From: Peromyscus leucopus
Taxonomy: Eukaryota; Chordata; Mammalia; Rodentia; Cricetidae
Direction: 5' to 3'
Length of the DNA stretch: 64,000 nt
Assembly (NCBI RefSeq): GCF_004664715.2
Contig: NC_051079.1
Location: forward strand, 57,005,660 to 57,069,659
The notes beneath the pieces were generated by a model, which saw only the letters and a program-made list of their open reading frames with translations, searched no databases and was not told the origin of the DNA. A program made the position numbers and the translations under genes. This document shows, in pieces, positions 48,236 through 60,425 of the stretch. Position 1 is the first letter of the stretch, and the number at the start of each line of letters is the position of its first letter.

Positions 48236-48419
48236 TTACACACTGGTGTGCCCCTTTTCTTGCCTTCAGATTGACATACTTTCTAAAGGAGGGTCAGGTA
48301 ATGTCAGTCAGAGGTTACTTTGGACATTCGGGAAATGATCCACCACTGTTGGAGTGCCCAACCCAGCCACCAACCTAACATGGCTACAGTTTTTTGAAAC
48401 ATTTGCTCTTTACAAGGCC

Positions 48420-48620
48420 GTACAGAGTCCTCTGCATATGTGATAAGCTTCTTGGCTGGGCACTGCCATTGCTGTTTTCTAGAGAAGGTGGGTGAGCATC
48501 TGTGGAAGCACGATACCTACCCAGTGCTTTGTAGTCACTAAGTGGCGGAGCCCAGAATCCATGCTACACGTGCTGAACTCCAGAGCCCTTGTCCTCACCT
48601 GCCCTAGTATCCCTCAATTG
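48420..48620 (-). repeat. MIR SINE, antisense
   Basis: GTAGTCACTAAGTGGCGGAG, CCCAGAATCCATG and CTGAACTCCAGAGCCCTTGT closely follow antisense MIR ('cacacagctagtaagtggcagagc...gactccagagccc'). Confidence 0.72.
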
Positions 48621-49208
48621 AAGAGAATATAGAAAGAATTGCCAGAAGTCAACTGCAGCTAATCCAATACTTGATAATAATAACTTAGTGAAAGAAAGCC
48701 TGTTTTTTTTTCTCCCCCCACTCAAGGAGTTTCTTTGATGGCAGGAGGATGCCTATATATTTTTACAGTCCTCCCTTCCTGCTCACCTTAGCAAGCTCAT
48801 TCCCATACTTCTTCATTTTTTTCTCATCTTAAATTTCTTGCAAGGTAACCTGGTGGACCTGAGCCAGCCCATGGATTCATGACAGGAAGCAGAGGGGCCA
48901 GAGGTTAGGTTAGCACACATACTTACCTATATCTCATCCCATCAAGAAACAACCAGAAGGATCACCAGAAATGTAGTTTGTCTAATCACAGCGCAGCAGG
49001 CAAATTTCGAAGGGACACACCCACCTGAAACTCTGAGAGAGGCTGTTGAAGCGAGCATCCACGATATGGGTCTTTGACTCAAGCAACTGGGTTTGGACAT
49101 TGACCAAGTCAGCATAACCGTAGAGACAGACACATGGTTGTACTTGGACTATATCTTAAAGACTGGGTGAATACTGTCTAGGTACAAAGAGAATTACCAG
49201 GGGTCACA
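48621..49208. other. Unique intron
   Basis: Nothing recognised. Confidence 0.5.
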
Positions 49209-49222
49209 AATGTCTTTGTAAA

Positions 49223-49376
49223 GCTGGGTGGTGTTGGCACATACTTTTAAGCCAACTCTGTGAGTTGGAAGCCAGCCTAGTCTACAGAGCGAGTTCCAGG
49301 ACAGCCAGGGCTACACAGAGGAAAGAAACCCTGTCTCGAAAAACCAAAAAGATAAAATAAAATAAAAGCTATAGCC
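49223..49376 (+). repeat. B1 SINE, sense, with 14-bp target-site duplication
   Basis: GCTGGGTGGTGTTGGCACAT, then (after an internal deletion of the GGAGGCAGAGGC region) GAAGCCAGCCTAGTCTACAG, TTCCAGGACAGCCAGGGCTA and CCCTGTCTCGAAAAACC. AATGTCTTTGTAAA is repeated perfectly at 49,209-49,222 and 49,377-49,390. Confidence 0.96.
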
Positions 49377-49390
49377 AATGTCTTTGTAAA

Positions 49391-50194
49391 GAGCAGAGCT
49401 GGAGGCTACATCAGCAAGCCCAGGCATAGTCCCCATAGGCAGGGCTGACAAGCAAAGTGTAAGGGAACTCTAGCTCTAGAAAAAGGAAGGGTCTCTCTTA
49501 CATTGGGGTTTCCTCAGAATGTGTGGTGAACTGCCCAAGGGAGGGTTTAAATGGTGGGATAATGTGATCCGATATGGTTTGTGGCATAGGGCAGTTACTC
49601 CTGCAGATGTGAGGGTTGTGAGATTAACTGGGCGGTGCCTAGAGAAGGTGATGAAAGATGGAACTGAAATCAGGGACAGTGACATTATTCATTGGAGCAC
49701 TATGCAGCTGTTGGAAGTGGTGGGACTTGGGAACTGATGGATAGGGGAGAGGTCATCTTGGCTTCTTGGTGGTCTGTCTAGCTTGGGTTCCCTGTTGGGT
49801 GATAGTGTTACTCATCACATTATCCCAAATGCAGATCTGTTAAGGGGGATTAGTGTTGGTAAGTCCAGTTTTAGACATAATGATTTTTTTAGATGTTTGT
49901 GGGAAGACAGATTTGTGGTTCTGGGTCAGGACTACGGAGCTGGCAAGCAGCATCCCATACTTAGCAGCGAAATAACAGGGATAGTAAATTACCCAGCTAG
50001 AGACAGGCAAGCATATTTTCTGATTAATCATTTGGTTTTCTACAGACTTTAAATTGAAAAAAGTAAATCGTCTATCTTATAAACCTTCATTCCCCCTACA
50101 AACATGCCATCTTTAAGTAAACTAGTTAATTCTTGCTTAATCAGTGATCACTTTCAGTCTTGTATTTAATCACTCATCATTAGCATAATGTTTT
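49391..50194. other. Unique intron
   Basis: Nothing recognised. Confidence 0.5.
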
Positions 50195-50342
50195 TTACTA
50201 CTTTTTCCTCTTTCCTTACCTCCTCCTTCCTTCTCCCTACCTCTTCTTCAATGTCTCCTTACCTCTCCCCTTCCCTCCTCCCCTCACCTCCTTGCTTCTT
50301 ATCTCTTCTGTACCTTCTCCTTACTTCCACCATCCCCACCCC
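50195..50342. repeat. Pyrimidine-rich low-complexity tract
   Basis: About 150 bp of C/T-rich sequence (TCCTCC, TTCCTT, CCTCTCC), imperfect, with few purines. Confidence 0.8.
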
Positions 50343-50802
50343 TGAGAGATGTCTCTGGAACTCTTATTCCAAGGGTTAAATTTACTCAACATCTTTGGAA
50401 GTCATGATAAGTTCGTAAAAAAAGAAAGGAGCTGACACCTCTCTTTGTATTTGTGATTCCTTATAGACTTTTCCCTTCCAACATGCTTAGGTGAAGTGGT
50501 GGCCCAGTGGTGGCACATGGGAGACACTGTGACTAATGTGGGTATGAGTGAATGAATGATGGATAGAAGAGAAGACACTAAATCCCCTGCCTGGGTAGTC
50601 CTTACATTAGGGCTTACATGGCAATTCATCCCATCAACACATCTCTGATTAGAGAAAGCTCTTAATTCCACAGCTACTAATCTCCTTTTCTATTCATTTT
50701 TTGAGGACTAAAATTCTAGTTTCCTTCAAAAATGTGATTGGGAAATATTTAGTACATTACAGAGCATGGTTCAGTCACATCTTGCACTTTTCCCTGGTGT
50801 GC
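50343..50802. other. Unique intron
   Basis: Nothing recognised. Confidence 0.5.
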
Positions 50803-51203
50803 TGTGCTGGTTTTATGTCACCTTGACACAAGCTAGAGTCCTTTGGGAAGAAGGAAACTCAATGAAGAAAGTGCTCCCCCCCCAGAGTGGCCTGGAGGCA
50901 AGGCTGTGACACATTTCATTTTTGATTGATAATTGATGTGGGCGTGCCCCATTCATAATGGGCTCTGCCACCTTTGGGCAGATGGTCCCGGATGGTGTAA
51001 GAAAGCAGGCTGAAAAGGTCACAAGGAGCAAGCCCCTAAGCCAGCCCCTCCTCTATACTCTGTTCTCCAGTTCTTGCCTCCACGCTCTTGCCCTGGCTTC
51101 GCTCAGAAATGGTCTTATAAGCTGTAAGCTGAATAAGCCCTTTCTTGCCCCAAGTTGCTTTTGGTCATGGAGTTTGTCACAGCAGTAAAAATGCTAACTA
51201 GAC
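50803..51203 (+). mobile_element. MaLR-class solo LTR
   Basis: It starts TGTGCTGGTTTTATGTCACC and continues TTGACACAAGCTAGAGTC, TAAGAAAGCAGGCTGA, GAGCAAGCCCCTAAGCC, GCTGAATAAGCCCTTTC and TTTGGTCATGGAGTTTGTCA to a degraded end CTAACTAGACT. This matches a rodent MT/ORR1-group LTR, with an AATAA signal in the usual place. Target duplications are not clear. Confidence 0.85.
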
Positions 51204-54200
51204 TCCCAGTCACTGTCCTCTGCATATGTTCTAGTTACTCTTTCTCTCTGAAAATGGGGACTCTAGGACTAATATTCCTAGTTGACAATTGACCGATGGT
51301 CGATTGAAATGATTTAGGTTTTGGTTTTTGTTTTTCTCCTCACTCATTACTCTACAACTAGGGCCTCTGTGTACTCGTGTGCGATGGGACTTTGCATTTA
51401 TCCTTATCTGACTTCTTCCTTTTGGTTTTGGTCCACAAATATGGCACATTTCCATTCTCTGCCTCTGTTGCCCTGGGAAGCAGATGGCATGATGCCTAGG
51501 AGTGAGTGTTCTTTGGTTTAATTCCATTTCCTAGATGTTGAACCTCTTTGGTAATCCTTGCTGGTAAGCTTAGCTCATTTACTAGCTGGTTAAGGTTGCT
51601 TTTCCTGTCACATGTCTCCCTTATGGATATGGTGAAGATATAGTTATAAAATTATAAAATCCACTGTTTGGGGTGAAATAAGTAACGTAATGTGTGTTCA
51701 ATGCGCAGAGGAAGACCTGGGTCATAAGGGCCACACAGTACAGTGTTGCTATCGCAGGAGCTGTGGGGAGATATGAGAGCTCTTTTTATGATTAGAGATA
51801 ACTTACCAACCTAAGACAGATAGGTCTTTCACTTCAAGGGAAGGAACAAAGAATGTTCTCTAATTCAGTACATTTAGCAGGCAGGAGATAAAATATGAAT
51901 GAAGTTTTCAGTGACACCCTAATTATTAACTGGCTACCTTGTTGGGTCTTATGGGAAAAAAAAAGAAACTAAAAACAAGAGTAAACACAAAGCCTTAAAT
52001 TAATGTCACATGGACAAGTTCTAGGTGTCCCTTTGCCTCTGCCTGGGTTTAAGACAGAAATGTACAAAGCAAGCCCAATGATAAATGACAGTTTCTATGA
52101 AAATTGGGTTCATGTTAACAATAGACTGTTTCCTTACCAAGGGATGTTGTTATATACTCAGACCATGAAAATTAGATTCCCAAATTTTTAGCACCATCAT
52201 TCTGTATCAGACACGATTCTCAGAGAATGATGTGCGGTCTCCCAGGGGAATTGTGAGAGGCATCAAGGCACACCCGGAAGGAGGCTGTGGGTCAGTTTCT
52301 AACAACCTGTTGTAACTAAGCAGTGCGACCCCGTACAGGGCTTGGGCTTATCTCAACTAAGGTTAAGTCAACTTAAATTATTTTCATAATAAATGTCACA
52401 GTGGTGACCGTTACTGGGGACAGCTGCATATAGTTTGTACAATTAGATGCCCTACTGGACAAACTGCTCTTTGCTTATGTGTAGAAATATGATTGGGACA
52501 TGAAAAACAAAATCTTCCTGACTCATCGTACCATGGAGTGGAACTCTGGCTTGGCTCCAGTCTCGATTTCTAAGGCAATTCATCCAGACCTTCCTGTGTT
52601 CATTTGTATTTGGATAAACTTCTTGGCACATTTGTGAGAACACAAAAGTCCTTCAATACACCTGGCATTTTTTTTTTTTTAAACCGGTTGTTTTCTTGTG
52701 TAAGGGTTTTGATCTAGTGCCATCAAAGCTAGCAGTTCTGAGAGTTCAGGTTTCATGTTATCCAATTATTTGCAAGACATGAGAGATGCTTTATTAGTTA
52801 GGAAGCTTTTCTCATCTTCTGTGGAGCTTTTGAAAAATCACCCTGACTTCCATGCTATTTTTTGCCTTGGCACCCATGGCTGACGCTGTGTCTCAGAACT
52901 GAGACATGTAGCCAGTAAGCCTCAGAGACTGACAGGCTGGAGGATTTATGCAACGACTACCTTTTCCCAGAACAAAGTAGGGGGTTTTGGTTTTTTTTTT
53001 TTTTCTTTTCACTTTCGTGTATGCACAAATTAGAATCTTAAAAATAAAACCAACTTCTTCGTTTTACTAATAATCTATAGCCAAAAAAAAGCAAAACAAA
53101 AAACAAACAAACAAACAAAAAGAGCCACAAAGCTTACCAATTTTCTATAGATCTGCCTTGTTTCAAAAATCAATTTGAACACCGACTTGAGTCTGCCTGG
53201 GGAGCAGCACTCTGTGACTTTTCCTTCCGAAAATCTGGATAGTTAAATTGGAAGCATGTTTTGCACATGGTTTAGCAGTTAGTAGCCTGGAAAATGACCC
53301 ACTAGCCAAGATAGTATTTTTTTTTTTTTTAATACATCTTCATTGTAAGTGCTTCTTTAAAATCTAAGCCGGTCATTGACTCTTTTGCACACTGTTCATT
53401 GTTAATTCCTTTCAGCCTGTTATAGTTTGGTAAATGCATTGCCTGCTAAGGTGTGTTGGTGGAAGAGCATTAGTGTTGTGAGAAAATCTAGAGAAATGCG
53501 GTGCTTCAAAGCATTTGCCAATTAGTATGTGAGGATACATCACCGTGATTTTACCAGTGCTCAGGATGGCATGGCCCCTTGCATTGACCCTATTACTTTA
53601 TTTTGCTGTCTGGCTCCCTTAGTCCATTCTCCATTATGACAGCACCATCCTTTCTTCATATTTTTGTTTAATGCTATCTGTCATCTTCTTTGAGTCATTC
53701 CATTTTATAATGTTTGAGTTAGAGAAATCATTTTATTTTTGATATACACACCACACATACTGTGTTTTGGGGGATGCCCATTATCACCGTTCTGAAAGTA
53801 GAGGTGTTTCTTGGCATTTAGAATGTAGCTGCTCAATTTCCATTCCTTAAATTTTAAATGTATGTGATATGGATACCATTTCACACTGTCGGGATAAGCA
53901 CTTACTGGCTAATGATGAACTATTATAAAATTTACAGTTGGAAAGGAGTTAAATTCTGCCCACCAGGTAGAAAAGACCACTAGAATATGGACATAGTCTC
54001 AGGAAATAATGGTGTAGATAACATGTGATTTATTTGTATATGGGAAAGAAAGAAAACTAATGATTGGGAATGTGCTGAACGTAGCTTAAGCTATTTATCA
54101 TCATGTACAAGTGGAAACTTGCACAAAACCCCTCTTGATTAAGTTCTGTCTGAAACAAAGGATATGATTGGAAGTGTAGAATGTGAGAATATTTTAAGAG

Positions 54201-54439
54201 CATGATGAAAATCCAACTAGGGCCTTTAGCAAGCGAGTGGTCAAATGAGACGAGAGAAAAAAGGGGGTGCAGGCAGCTTGATTTGGGTTTGGAAATTCGG
54301 ATGCATTCAAGACTTTGGACCTGTGGGGTGTTACACTGGATTTCACCATCAAATTATGCTATTTGTGACAAATAATATATGAACCATTGATTGAAACACT
54401 GAAAAGTGTAAAATAGGTAGGCTGGGCTCCAGCCTCTTT
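51204..54439. other. Unique A/T-rich intron with short homopolymers
   Basis: T13 at 52,668-52,680, a T-run at about 52,989-53,003, (CAAA)n at 53,083-53,123 and a T-run near 53,319-53,330. No repeat family or exon recognised. Confidence 0.5.
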
Positions 54440-55200
54440 TATCTCTTCAAGCAAAATCTAACAATTAGTCCTGATGGATGAGGGGGCTCCAGTACATAAT
54501 GAGGGGAGTAGAACGGGAGGTGGGTGGAGGGAGGGTCCAGGGCAGGAATGGGTGAATACATCAGAATCAGATTCCACAACCATATATTTGAAAGCTGGTC
54601 TGTGTAAGACTAAATCCACCATGAGGAAAATCCAACTGTCGACAGGATTAGAGACTGATGTGCACGGAGCAACTGTTTGTTAAGAAGGAGACCCAGCTGA
54701 CACCAAGTGCTGTGGAGAAGGAGAGCAGCAGCATTATGGAAAGTTGTTAAACATATGGAAGAAAGAACCCCAAAAGTACAAGAGAGGAAGAGAACAGTCA
54801 CTTACGAGATCACGATAAAGAGTGATGAGCTATCTCCTCAAGCCCATAGACGACAGGAGGTCCAAAAATGGTTTCTCAGCCTGAGACACAGGACGGATCT
54901 CATATGGACAAGCTATAAGGGCGCTGCTGAAACATGAATGAATTGTTTTTAACTCGGTATTCACAAAGGAAGGTGGAGGATGGGTGTTACACATGCACAT
55001 GAATTCCCCAAGGGAGAAAGAAGAAACCCAAAAGAAGTCAGAATCAGGCCAAAGTACGTGAGCAGGGGGAGACAAAAAGAAAACGAGTAAGCCCTAAGGC
55101 TTGGCAGTGGACACCCGCAAACCTCAAGAGGGAGAAGAAAGAAGAGGAACCCCTGGAAGGATTGGAACGAGGGATTGGACCTTTAAATGAATGCTTGTGT
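54440..55200. other. Purine-rich block of unknown origin
   Basis: About 760 bp unusually rich in A and G on the plus strand (GAGGGGG, AGAAGGAG, AAGAGAGGAAGAGAACAG, AGGGAGAAAG). It carries two separate frames: 54,474-54,683 (69 codons) and 54,707-54,937 (76 codons, Lys/Arg/Glu-rich). The texture resembles retroelement-internal or 3' untranslated sequence more than ordinary intron. No conserved motif, LTR or poly(A) tail was recognised. Confidence 0.35.
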
Positions 55201-56465
55201 TTGCTTTTATGTTGTTTTCGTTCGTCTTTGTGTCCTTAACAATCGTCTGTAAAGGAAGTTAGGTAGACATGGCTTAAAAAACTTACCATGTATGCTCCTT
55301 GAATCACTAAGACATCTTGTCCCCCACTGCACATCTTGTTCCCCACTGCGTGAAGTTTAGCCTTCTCATTTAGTTACTCCCCTGTGCCCAGCCTGTTCAG
55401 TCTTATTGTTTCTAAGGCATTTGCTGACTCACCGGTTAGTCAGTGTTTAGTGATGGATACCTGGTAGGGACAGGCTGTGTGCTGGATTATGGGATGGTAG
55501 GCTATAAAACAGACATATCTTCAAGGCCTTTGAAGTTTCCCCACCTGCAAATGCTTTGCCTTGTGACTAATGAAAGATGGAGCAAGCGTTGATCAGAGAA
55601 CATGAGAAAGACACATCAGTTGATTGTGACCTCTGTTTACTTCGGGATCACGTTGTCTCACTATTTCCTAATATCGTGGGCACAGTTCTATCTGATGAGT
55701 GACAATCCCTAAGGGAACAGGAACCACATCCTACCACGCTTCAACTATGTTGTGCATCTGACTTTAGTCTGTCAGTCATGTGATACAGATGCCTGGGCTC
55801 CACCTGCATAGTGTGAGTTCAGGGGTCACAATTTCAGTGTAGATCTCTGACCTACATACTACTTCAAAGCATTTTCATTTTAGTTTCCAAACTGTTCGTG
55901 TAAGGACTTATTTTTAGCTCCTCCTATTTCTTTCTCGCTTAGTAAAAGTGATTCATCACCTACTTAGCACCTAATTATTTACCATCAAGATATTTTTACC
56001 CCATAAATTAATAACTTTTTTGGCAAAATGCATGATATTTAATATGCTAAAATTATGTATACTTCCACTGGGGGAAATGGAGACTGAATTGATAGATATT
56101 TTTATATTAATGCCTCATCAAATTAATAGATTTAACCTGTTGGTCCTGTTGCTTCTGTGGTGATGTGAACTGGTAGACATTAATTACATATCCATTCACA
56201 GTTTAACATTGTATGCCTGTCCTAAATAGGAGTAATTTTTCCCCCTATTTTGAAGAGAAAAAAATGTGAATAGACTTTTTCTAATGGAAAGGTGGGGAAA
56301 GCCAAATTAGAGGACAAAATTGCCCTATACATATTTCCAAAAGAATATCCATTATAATTTTTCAAAATATACAGCCAAGCCTGAATGAACCTGAGGGAAA
56401 AAGCTTTGTCTTTTCAAACTGTTAGAGGAATAGCTAGCTAAGGATGCTATGTAGGCAAGTATATT
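55201..56465. other. Unique intron
   Basis: A 19-bp tandem repeat (CATCTTGTCCCCCACTGCA and variant) lies at about 55,311-55,348. Otherwise nothing recognised. Confidence 0.5.
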
Positions 56466-56512
56466 TCACTTTTCTTTTCTTTTCTTTTTTCTTCCTTTTT
56501 TTTTTTTTTTCT
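56466..56512. repeat. (TTTTC)n / T-rich tract
   Basis: CTTTT units passing into T14. It forms the A-tail side of the antisense ID that follows. Confidence 0.92.
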
Positions 56513-56513
56513 T

Positions 56514-56590
56514 GATGACATTGAAACCAGGGCTTTCAAACATCCTAAACCCTTGCTTTATCATTGAAGCTCACACCCAGCTCTGGATTT
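56514..56590 (-). repeat. ID-like SINE, antisense
   Basis: ACATTGAAACCAGGGCTTTC, CCCTTGCTTTATCATTGAAG and CTCACACCCAGCTCTG are the complement of a diverged ID. Confidence 0.75.
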
Positions 56591-56641
56591 CGTTATGCTT
56601 TCTAGTATAATATCTGCTATGCTGTGTGACTTATTTTATCC

Positions 56642-56850
56642 AGTGTGGGGGTAGGATGGGATGTGTATGTCCACGTGTGGGGGGGCCAGAAGCCAAGTTT
56701 GGGTGTTCAGATCCTGTCCATCTTAGTTGTTGAGGCCGATCTATCTCGGGCCTGGAGCTTACCTGGTAGGATAGCCTGGTTGGTCAGCAAGCTACAGGGA
56801 TCCACATGCCTCTGCCTTCTCACAACCGGAATCATGAGTGTGCACATCTG
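56642..56850 (-). repeat. B4 SINE, antisense, first part (interrupted)
   Basis: CGGGCCTGGAGCTTACCTGG, TAGGATAGCCTGGTTGGTCA, GCAAGCTACAGGGATCC and CTCTGCCTTCTCACAACC match antisense B4. Confidence 0.75.
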
Positions 56851-57014
56851 TTTTTATTTATGTACTTATTTATAGTGTGTATGTGTGTGTGTCTGTCTGT
56901 CTAACACACACAGTTACACCCCCACCACACACACACACACGCCATGACAACTAGGTCTGCAGACTGGCACCAAGAAGCTTTCTGACTCTGCCACCTTGCT
57001 GCCTTGCTAACCCC
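56851..57014. repeat. Inserted CA/TG-rich segment inside the B4
   Basis: ATGTGTGTGTGTCTGTCTGT, then a (CA)n at about 56,923-56,940, then GACTGGCACCAAGAAGC, possibly the remains of another antisense tRNA-type SINE nested in the B4. Confidence 0.45.
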
Positions 57015-57105
57015 TGTCTGGCTTCTTTTACATGGGTCCTGGGGATGGAATTCAGGTCTTCATGTTTGTGCTTTCCTGATGGAACCATTTTCTCAGTCCA
57101 TAATA
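57015..57105 (-). repeat. B4 SINE, antisense, second part (ID-like head)
   Basis: TGGCTTCTTTTACATGGGTC, CTGGGGATGGAATTCAGGTC and TTCATGTTTGTGC complete the antisense B4. Confidence 0.75.
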
Positions 57106-57424
57106 TTAAAGTTCTACACACTCTAGAAAGGAATTGAGAGCTCAAGTTGTGATTTTCATTCTCCTGAGATTTTTGTGGGTGCTGCTTAATCTGTAAGCTG
57201 GTGGGCAATAAGGACGTTTTGTGCTGTTTCCCTCATATTTAGAATGACAGAGCTGAGTTTGTCTGAGGTGCATGGTGTTTTACATGCATGGACTGTTTTA
57301 ATCACATGGATGTGGATCTGACTCTGAGCTTCTTGGAGCCACAGTATCAGAGCTGGCTTATGGGAGGCTGATGGCTCACATGTTTGGCATGGGTAACAGA
57401 TTCACTTTCATCAAGACAAATCAG
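57106..57424. other. Unique intron
   Basis: Nothing recognised. Confidence 0.5.
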
Positions 57425-57573
57425 AGCTGGAGAGACGGCTCACCAGTGAAGAGTGTGTCCTCATTTGGTTAAGGACCCAAGTCCAGTTTTTCGTACCCAC
57501 ATCAGGGGGCTCACAACTAGCTATAACTCTATATCTTCCAGAACAATCTGACAGTCTTTGCCTTCATGAGCAC

Positions 57574-57575
<2 letters not shown>
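57425..57575 (+). repeat. B2/B3 SINE, sense
   Basis: GAGCTGGAGAGACGGCTCAC (tRNA-like A box), GTACCCACATCAGGGGGCTC, ACAACTAGCTATAACTC and AGTCTTTGCCTTCATGAGCA. Its tail has become a CA repeat. Confidence 0.88.
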
Positions 57576-57632
<57 letters not shown>

Positions 57633-57649
57633 TGCACATGCACACACAC
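57576..57649. repeat. (CA)n microsatellite
   Basis: About 52 bp of perfect CA, then CG/TG-interrupted units. Confidence 0.96.
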
Positions 57650-59679
57650 AATCACAACAAATTTGCAAATTTTGTGTCTTACCTCCTTTGCATTACTGTT
57701 AAATCTATGTGTTTAATACAATTAAAATACATGAAGTCATAAAAAAACAGAAGAACCTCTATTTCTTTTTATTATGTGGCTCAGAGGAAAGGAAAATGTA
57801 TTATTTAGATAGTGTATGTACGTACATCTTCTCACATGGATATTGCCCCTTCATTGAAATTATTATTGCCTGTTTTTATTCAGAATTTTTACAAAGTTAA
57901 AAATGCAACCTTTGAGAGAATGAAAGCTCTTTATTTTAATGACAAAAGTAGTCAGAGCAGTAATCATAGTAAAATTATTTCTCAGGATATTAATAATCAT
58001 TTATTTAACCATAGGCCTCTTTCCTAATCACAGAATCTTGATTGGTGAAGTTTTATTTGGAGGCATATCCCACTGTTAATGGTCCATGAATGCCAGTAAC
58101 TTATGGAAAGGTTCAACACTGTATTGCTTGATTGGTTTTTAAATCATTGTTTGTAAGCTTATTTGACTTGTCTCACACACTGATTAGTATCATTCCTCAG
58201 GATGGTGATAAATACTGCCTCTGTTACCATTCAGTCTAAAGTCATTCATTAATCCTATTCCTCAGTGTTTATTCTCCAAGTGCTCTCTTTCAAACACACA
58301 CCTTTAGTGCCACATCCTTGAAGCTGTTCTGTCCTGGTAGGGATGGAGGTACCCCAGAGGAAATCTAGGGAGTTGGTGTTGAAGTTCAGACTCAAAAGAT
58401 CACAGAGAGACAGACAGATGGGCAAATGAGGAACTCAAGAGTGGAGCTGCATCCTCAGGGCTTAGAAGGAGGAGGACAGCATGGCCGTCTCTCTGAGAGC
58501 ACTGGGAGGTACAGGGTGGCAGGAGGGGTCATCAGCTCATGAACGGCTGTGTCATCTGTGTTCAGTATTGTCATTCATTCGTTAACCGTGTGGCCTGGAA
58601 TGACACCAGGACACCTGAAGACAATGCCAGCCTGTCCTTGTGCAGCTGGTGTTTGGATGCTAGAGATGAATGGTCAAGTATTGCTGGTGGTCTCCAAGTG
58701 GGCCCGAGGTACATGCATCCCAGAATGGGTACAGACTCGGTATTTGCCACGATCATTGAGCAAATTAGTGGCTAATAAGAATAATGTGATCACTTTTGGT
58801 CTTGAGTTGGTGACAGAACATAGATTTATTGATAACTCATATTTTCTTGGAACATTGAAATCTACCTATGATTTGTAGTTTTTAGTCATTTTACTGTTGT
58901 CTCACGTATTTGGGGGTAAGTAGCAAGACTCCCACTGTTGAGGGAAAAGTATTAGAGTTTGGTTTAAGTTATACGTAGACCCCAGTGTTAGGCTTATTTG
59001 TAATTTTAGATGAGGATATTTGAGAAGTGACCAGTTTGGAGTGGTTGGCTTGCATTCATAGTTTTTCAACAGATTGCTATAAGAAGAATTTATCTTTGGA
59101 ACATGTGACCAATATCATTAAACAGAAGCATCCATTTTTTTTTTATTGCCATGTAAACAATAAATATTCTATATAGTAATTAAAATTAGACATTTCACAT
59201 ACTAGTTATTACAGATAAGCAATTTAGTGACCATTTTTAATGGAATTCATAGAGCAAAGAAGATACAAGATGTCACTGTATAGAAGTAAGAAAAAATAAA
59301 GTTGGGTATAATGAATGTAGAGATGCATTGAGACTTACTCTGTAATTAATTTATGTCTGTGAAGGATGTGAATAAAGAATAAAAAGATTATGCTCTGGCA
59401 ATCTTAGCTTGATTTGTTTCTTCTAGAATAGAAGTTGCAAGTGGCTAGGAATTTGTCTTTACATGCCCGGCTGGGGAAGAAGTTCAGGTATCAGCTGAGG
59501 AGGTGATCCCATCTTCCCCGTCCACCGGGATGATTGGCTACATGATGCACACTGGTAGAGAAAGATATAGTGGGAAGAAGTTAGAGACGCAAAGACATTT
59601 GCTTGGAACAAAGATGTAATAATGAACTTGGGGGCCTTTGGACTACCAAGCCCATGTTGTTTTCCCTGTAGTATCAGAG
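57650..59679. other. Unique intron, A/T-rich and repeat-free at 57,700-58,030
   Basis: 57,700-58,030 is rich in TAATAAT, ATTTATT and TAAAATTATT motifs with few simple repeats, a texture seen in conserved non-coding DNA. No repeat family or exon recognised in the remainder. Confidence 0.45.
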
Positions 59680-59901
59680 CAATGGTTCTCAACCTGGGGG
59701 TCATGGCCCCTCTGGGGTCGAATGGCTTTTTCACAGGAGTCACATATCAGATTTCCTACATAGCAGATATTTACAGTATTATTCATAACTAGCAAAATTT
59801 CAGTTATGAAGTAGCAATAAAACTAGTGTTATGGTTGGGGTCACCGTAACATGAGGAACTGTATTAAAGAGTTGCAGCATTAGGAAGGTTGAGAACCACT
59901 G
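59680..59901. mobile_element. URR1-type nonautonomous hAT DNA transposon
   Basis: The inverted termini CAATGGTTCTCAACC and GGTTGAGAACCACTG match at 13 of 15 positions. The internal TATGAAGTAGCAATAAAAC and GGGGTCACCGTAACATGAGG match the family. The flanking octamers TATCAGAG and TCGTAGAG agree at 5 of 8 positions, consistent with an eroded 8-bp duplication. Confidence 0.93.
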
Positions 59902-60173
59902 TCGTAGAGTCTCCTAGAGTAACAGTCAATAAGTCTCTGCTCTGTCGGCACTAGGCCAGCAGTGTCCGTGATCTTTACACACAAAATGGTTTCCATAGGC
60001 AAGAGGTCCTGGTATTTTGGTAGGAATGGATGGCACATCCAGTAAGGACTTGGGAACTACATCACTGGCCTAGTTGTAGGCTTCTCCATGGAATTCAGGA
60101 TTTGTTATTTTGAAGCAATTTACACCTGACAAATTGGAGCAAAGTAGTCCGCAAACACTTGGAAACAGTTTAG
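59902..60173. other. Unique intron
   Basis: Nothing recognised. Confidence 0.5.
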
Positions 60174-60425
60174 AGCATAGGAATTAGAGTGGAATCAGGG
60201 CAGTATGTATTCACAGTGGCAAGGATGAGTGGTATGGAGGATTCCTCCTGGATTGTTCAGCTGGCTTCCATGCTCAGATAGAAGCTTGCACACTGATCTA
60301 ACCACTTAAACTCCAAGGCCTTCCTTTCTGAGGGATGTGGAAACCATACTTACAGGGTGTTGTGTAGGGCAAGAACCCGGCCCAAAGTTGGACACATGGT
60401 AGGTCTGCACAGGACCATACACTTC
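60174..60425 (+). repeat. MIR SINE, sense
   Basis: TTAGAGCATAGGAATTAGAG, AACCACTTAAACTCCAAGGCC, TACTTACAGGGTGTTGTG and GGACACATGGTAGGTCTGC follow MIR from head to 3' end. Confidence 0.55.
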
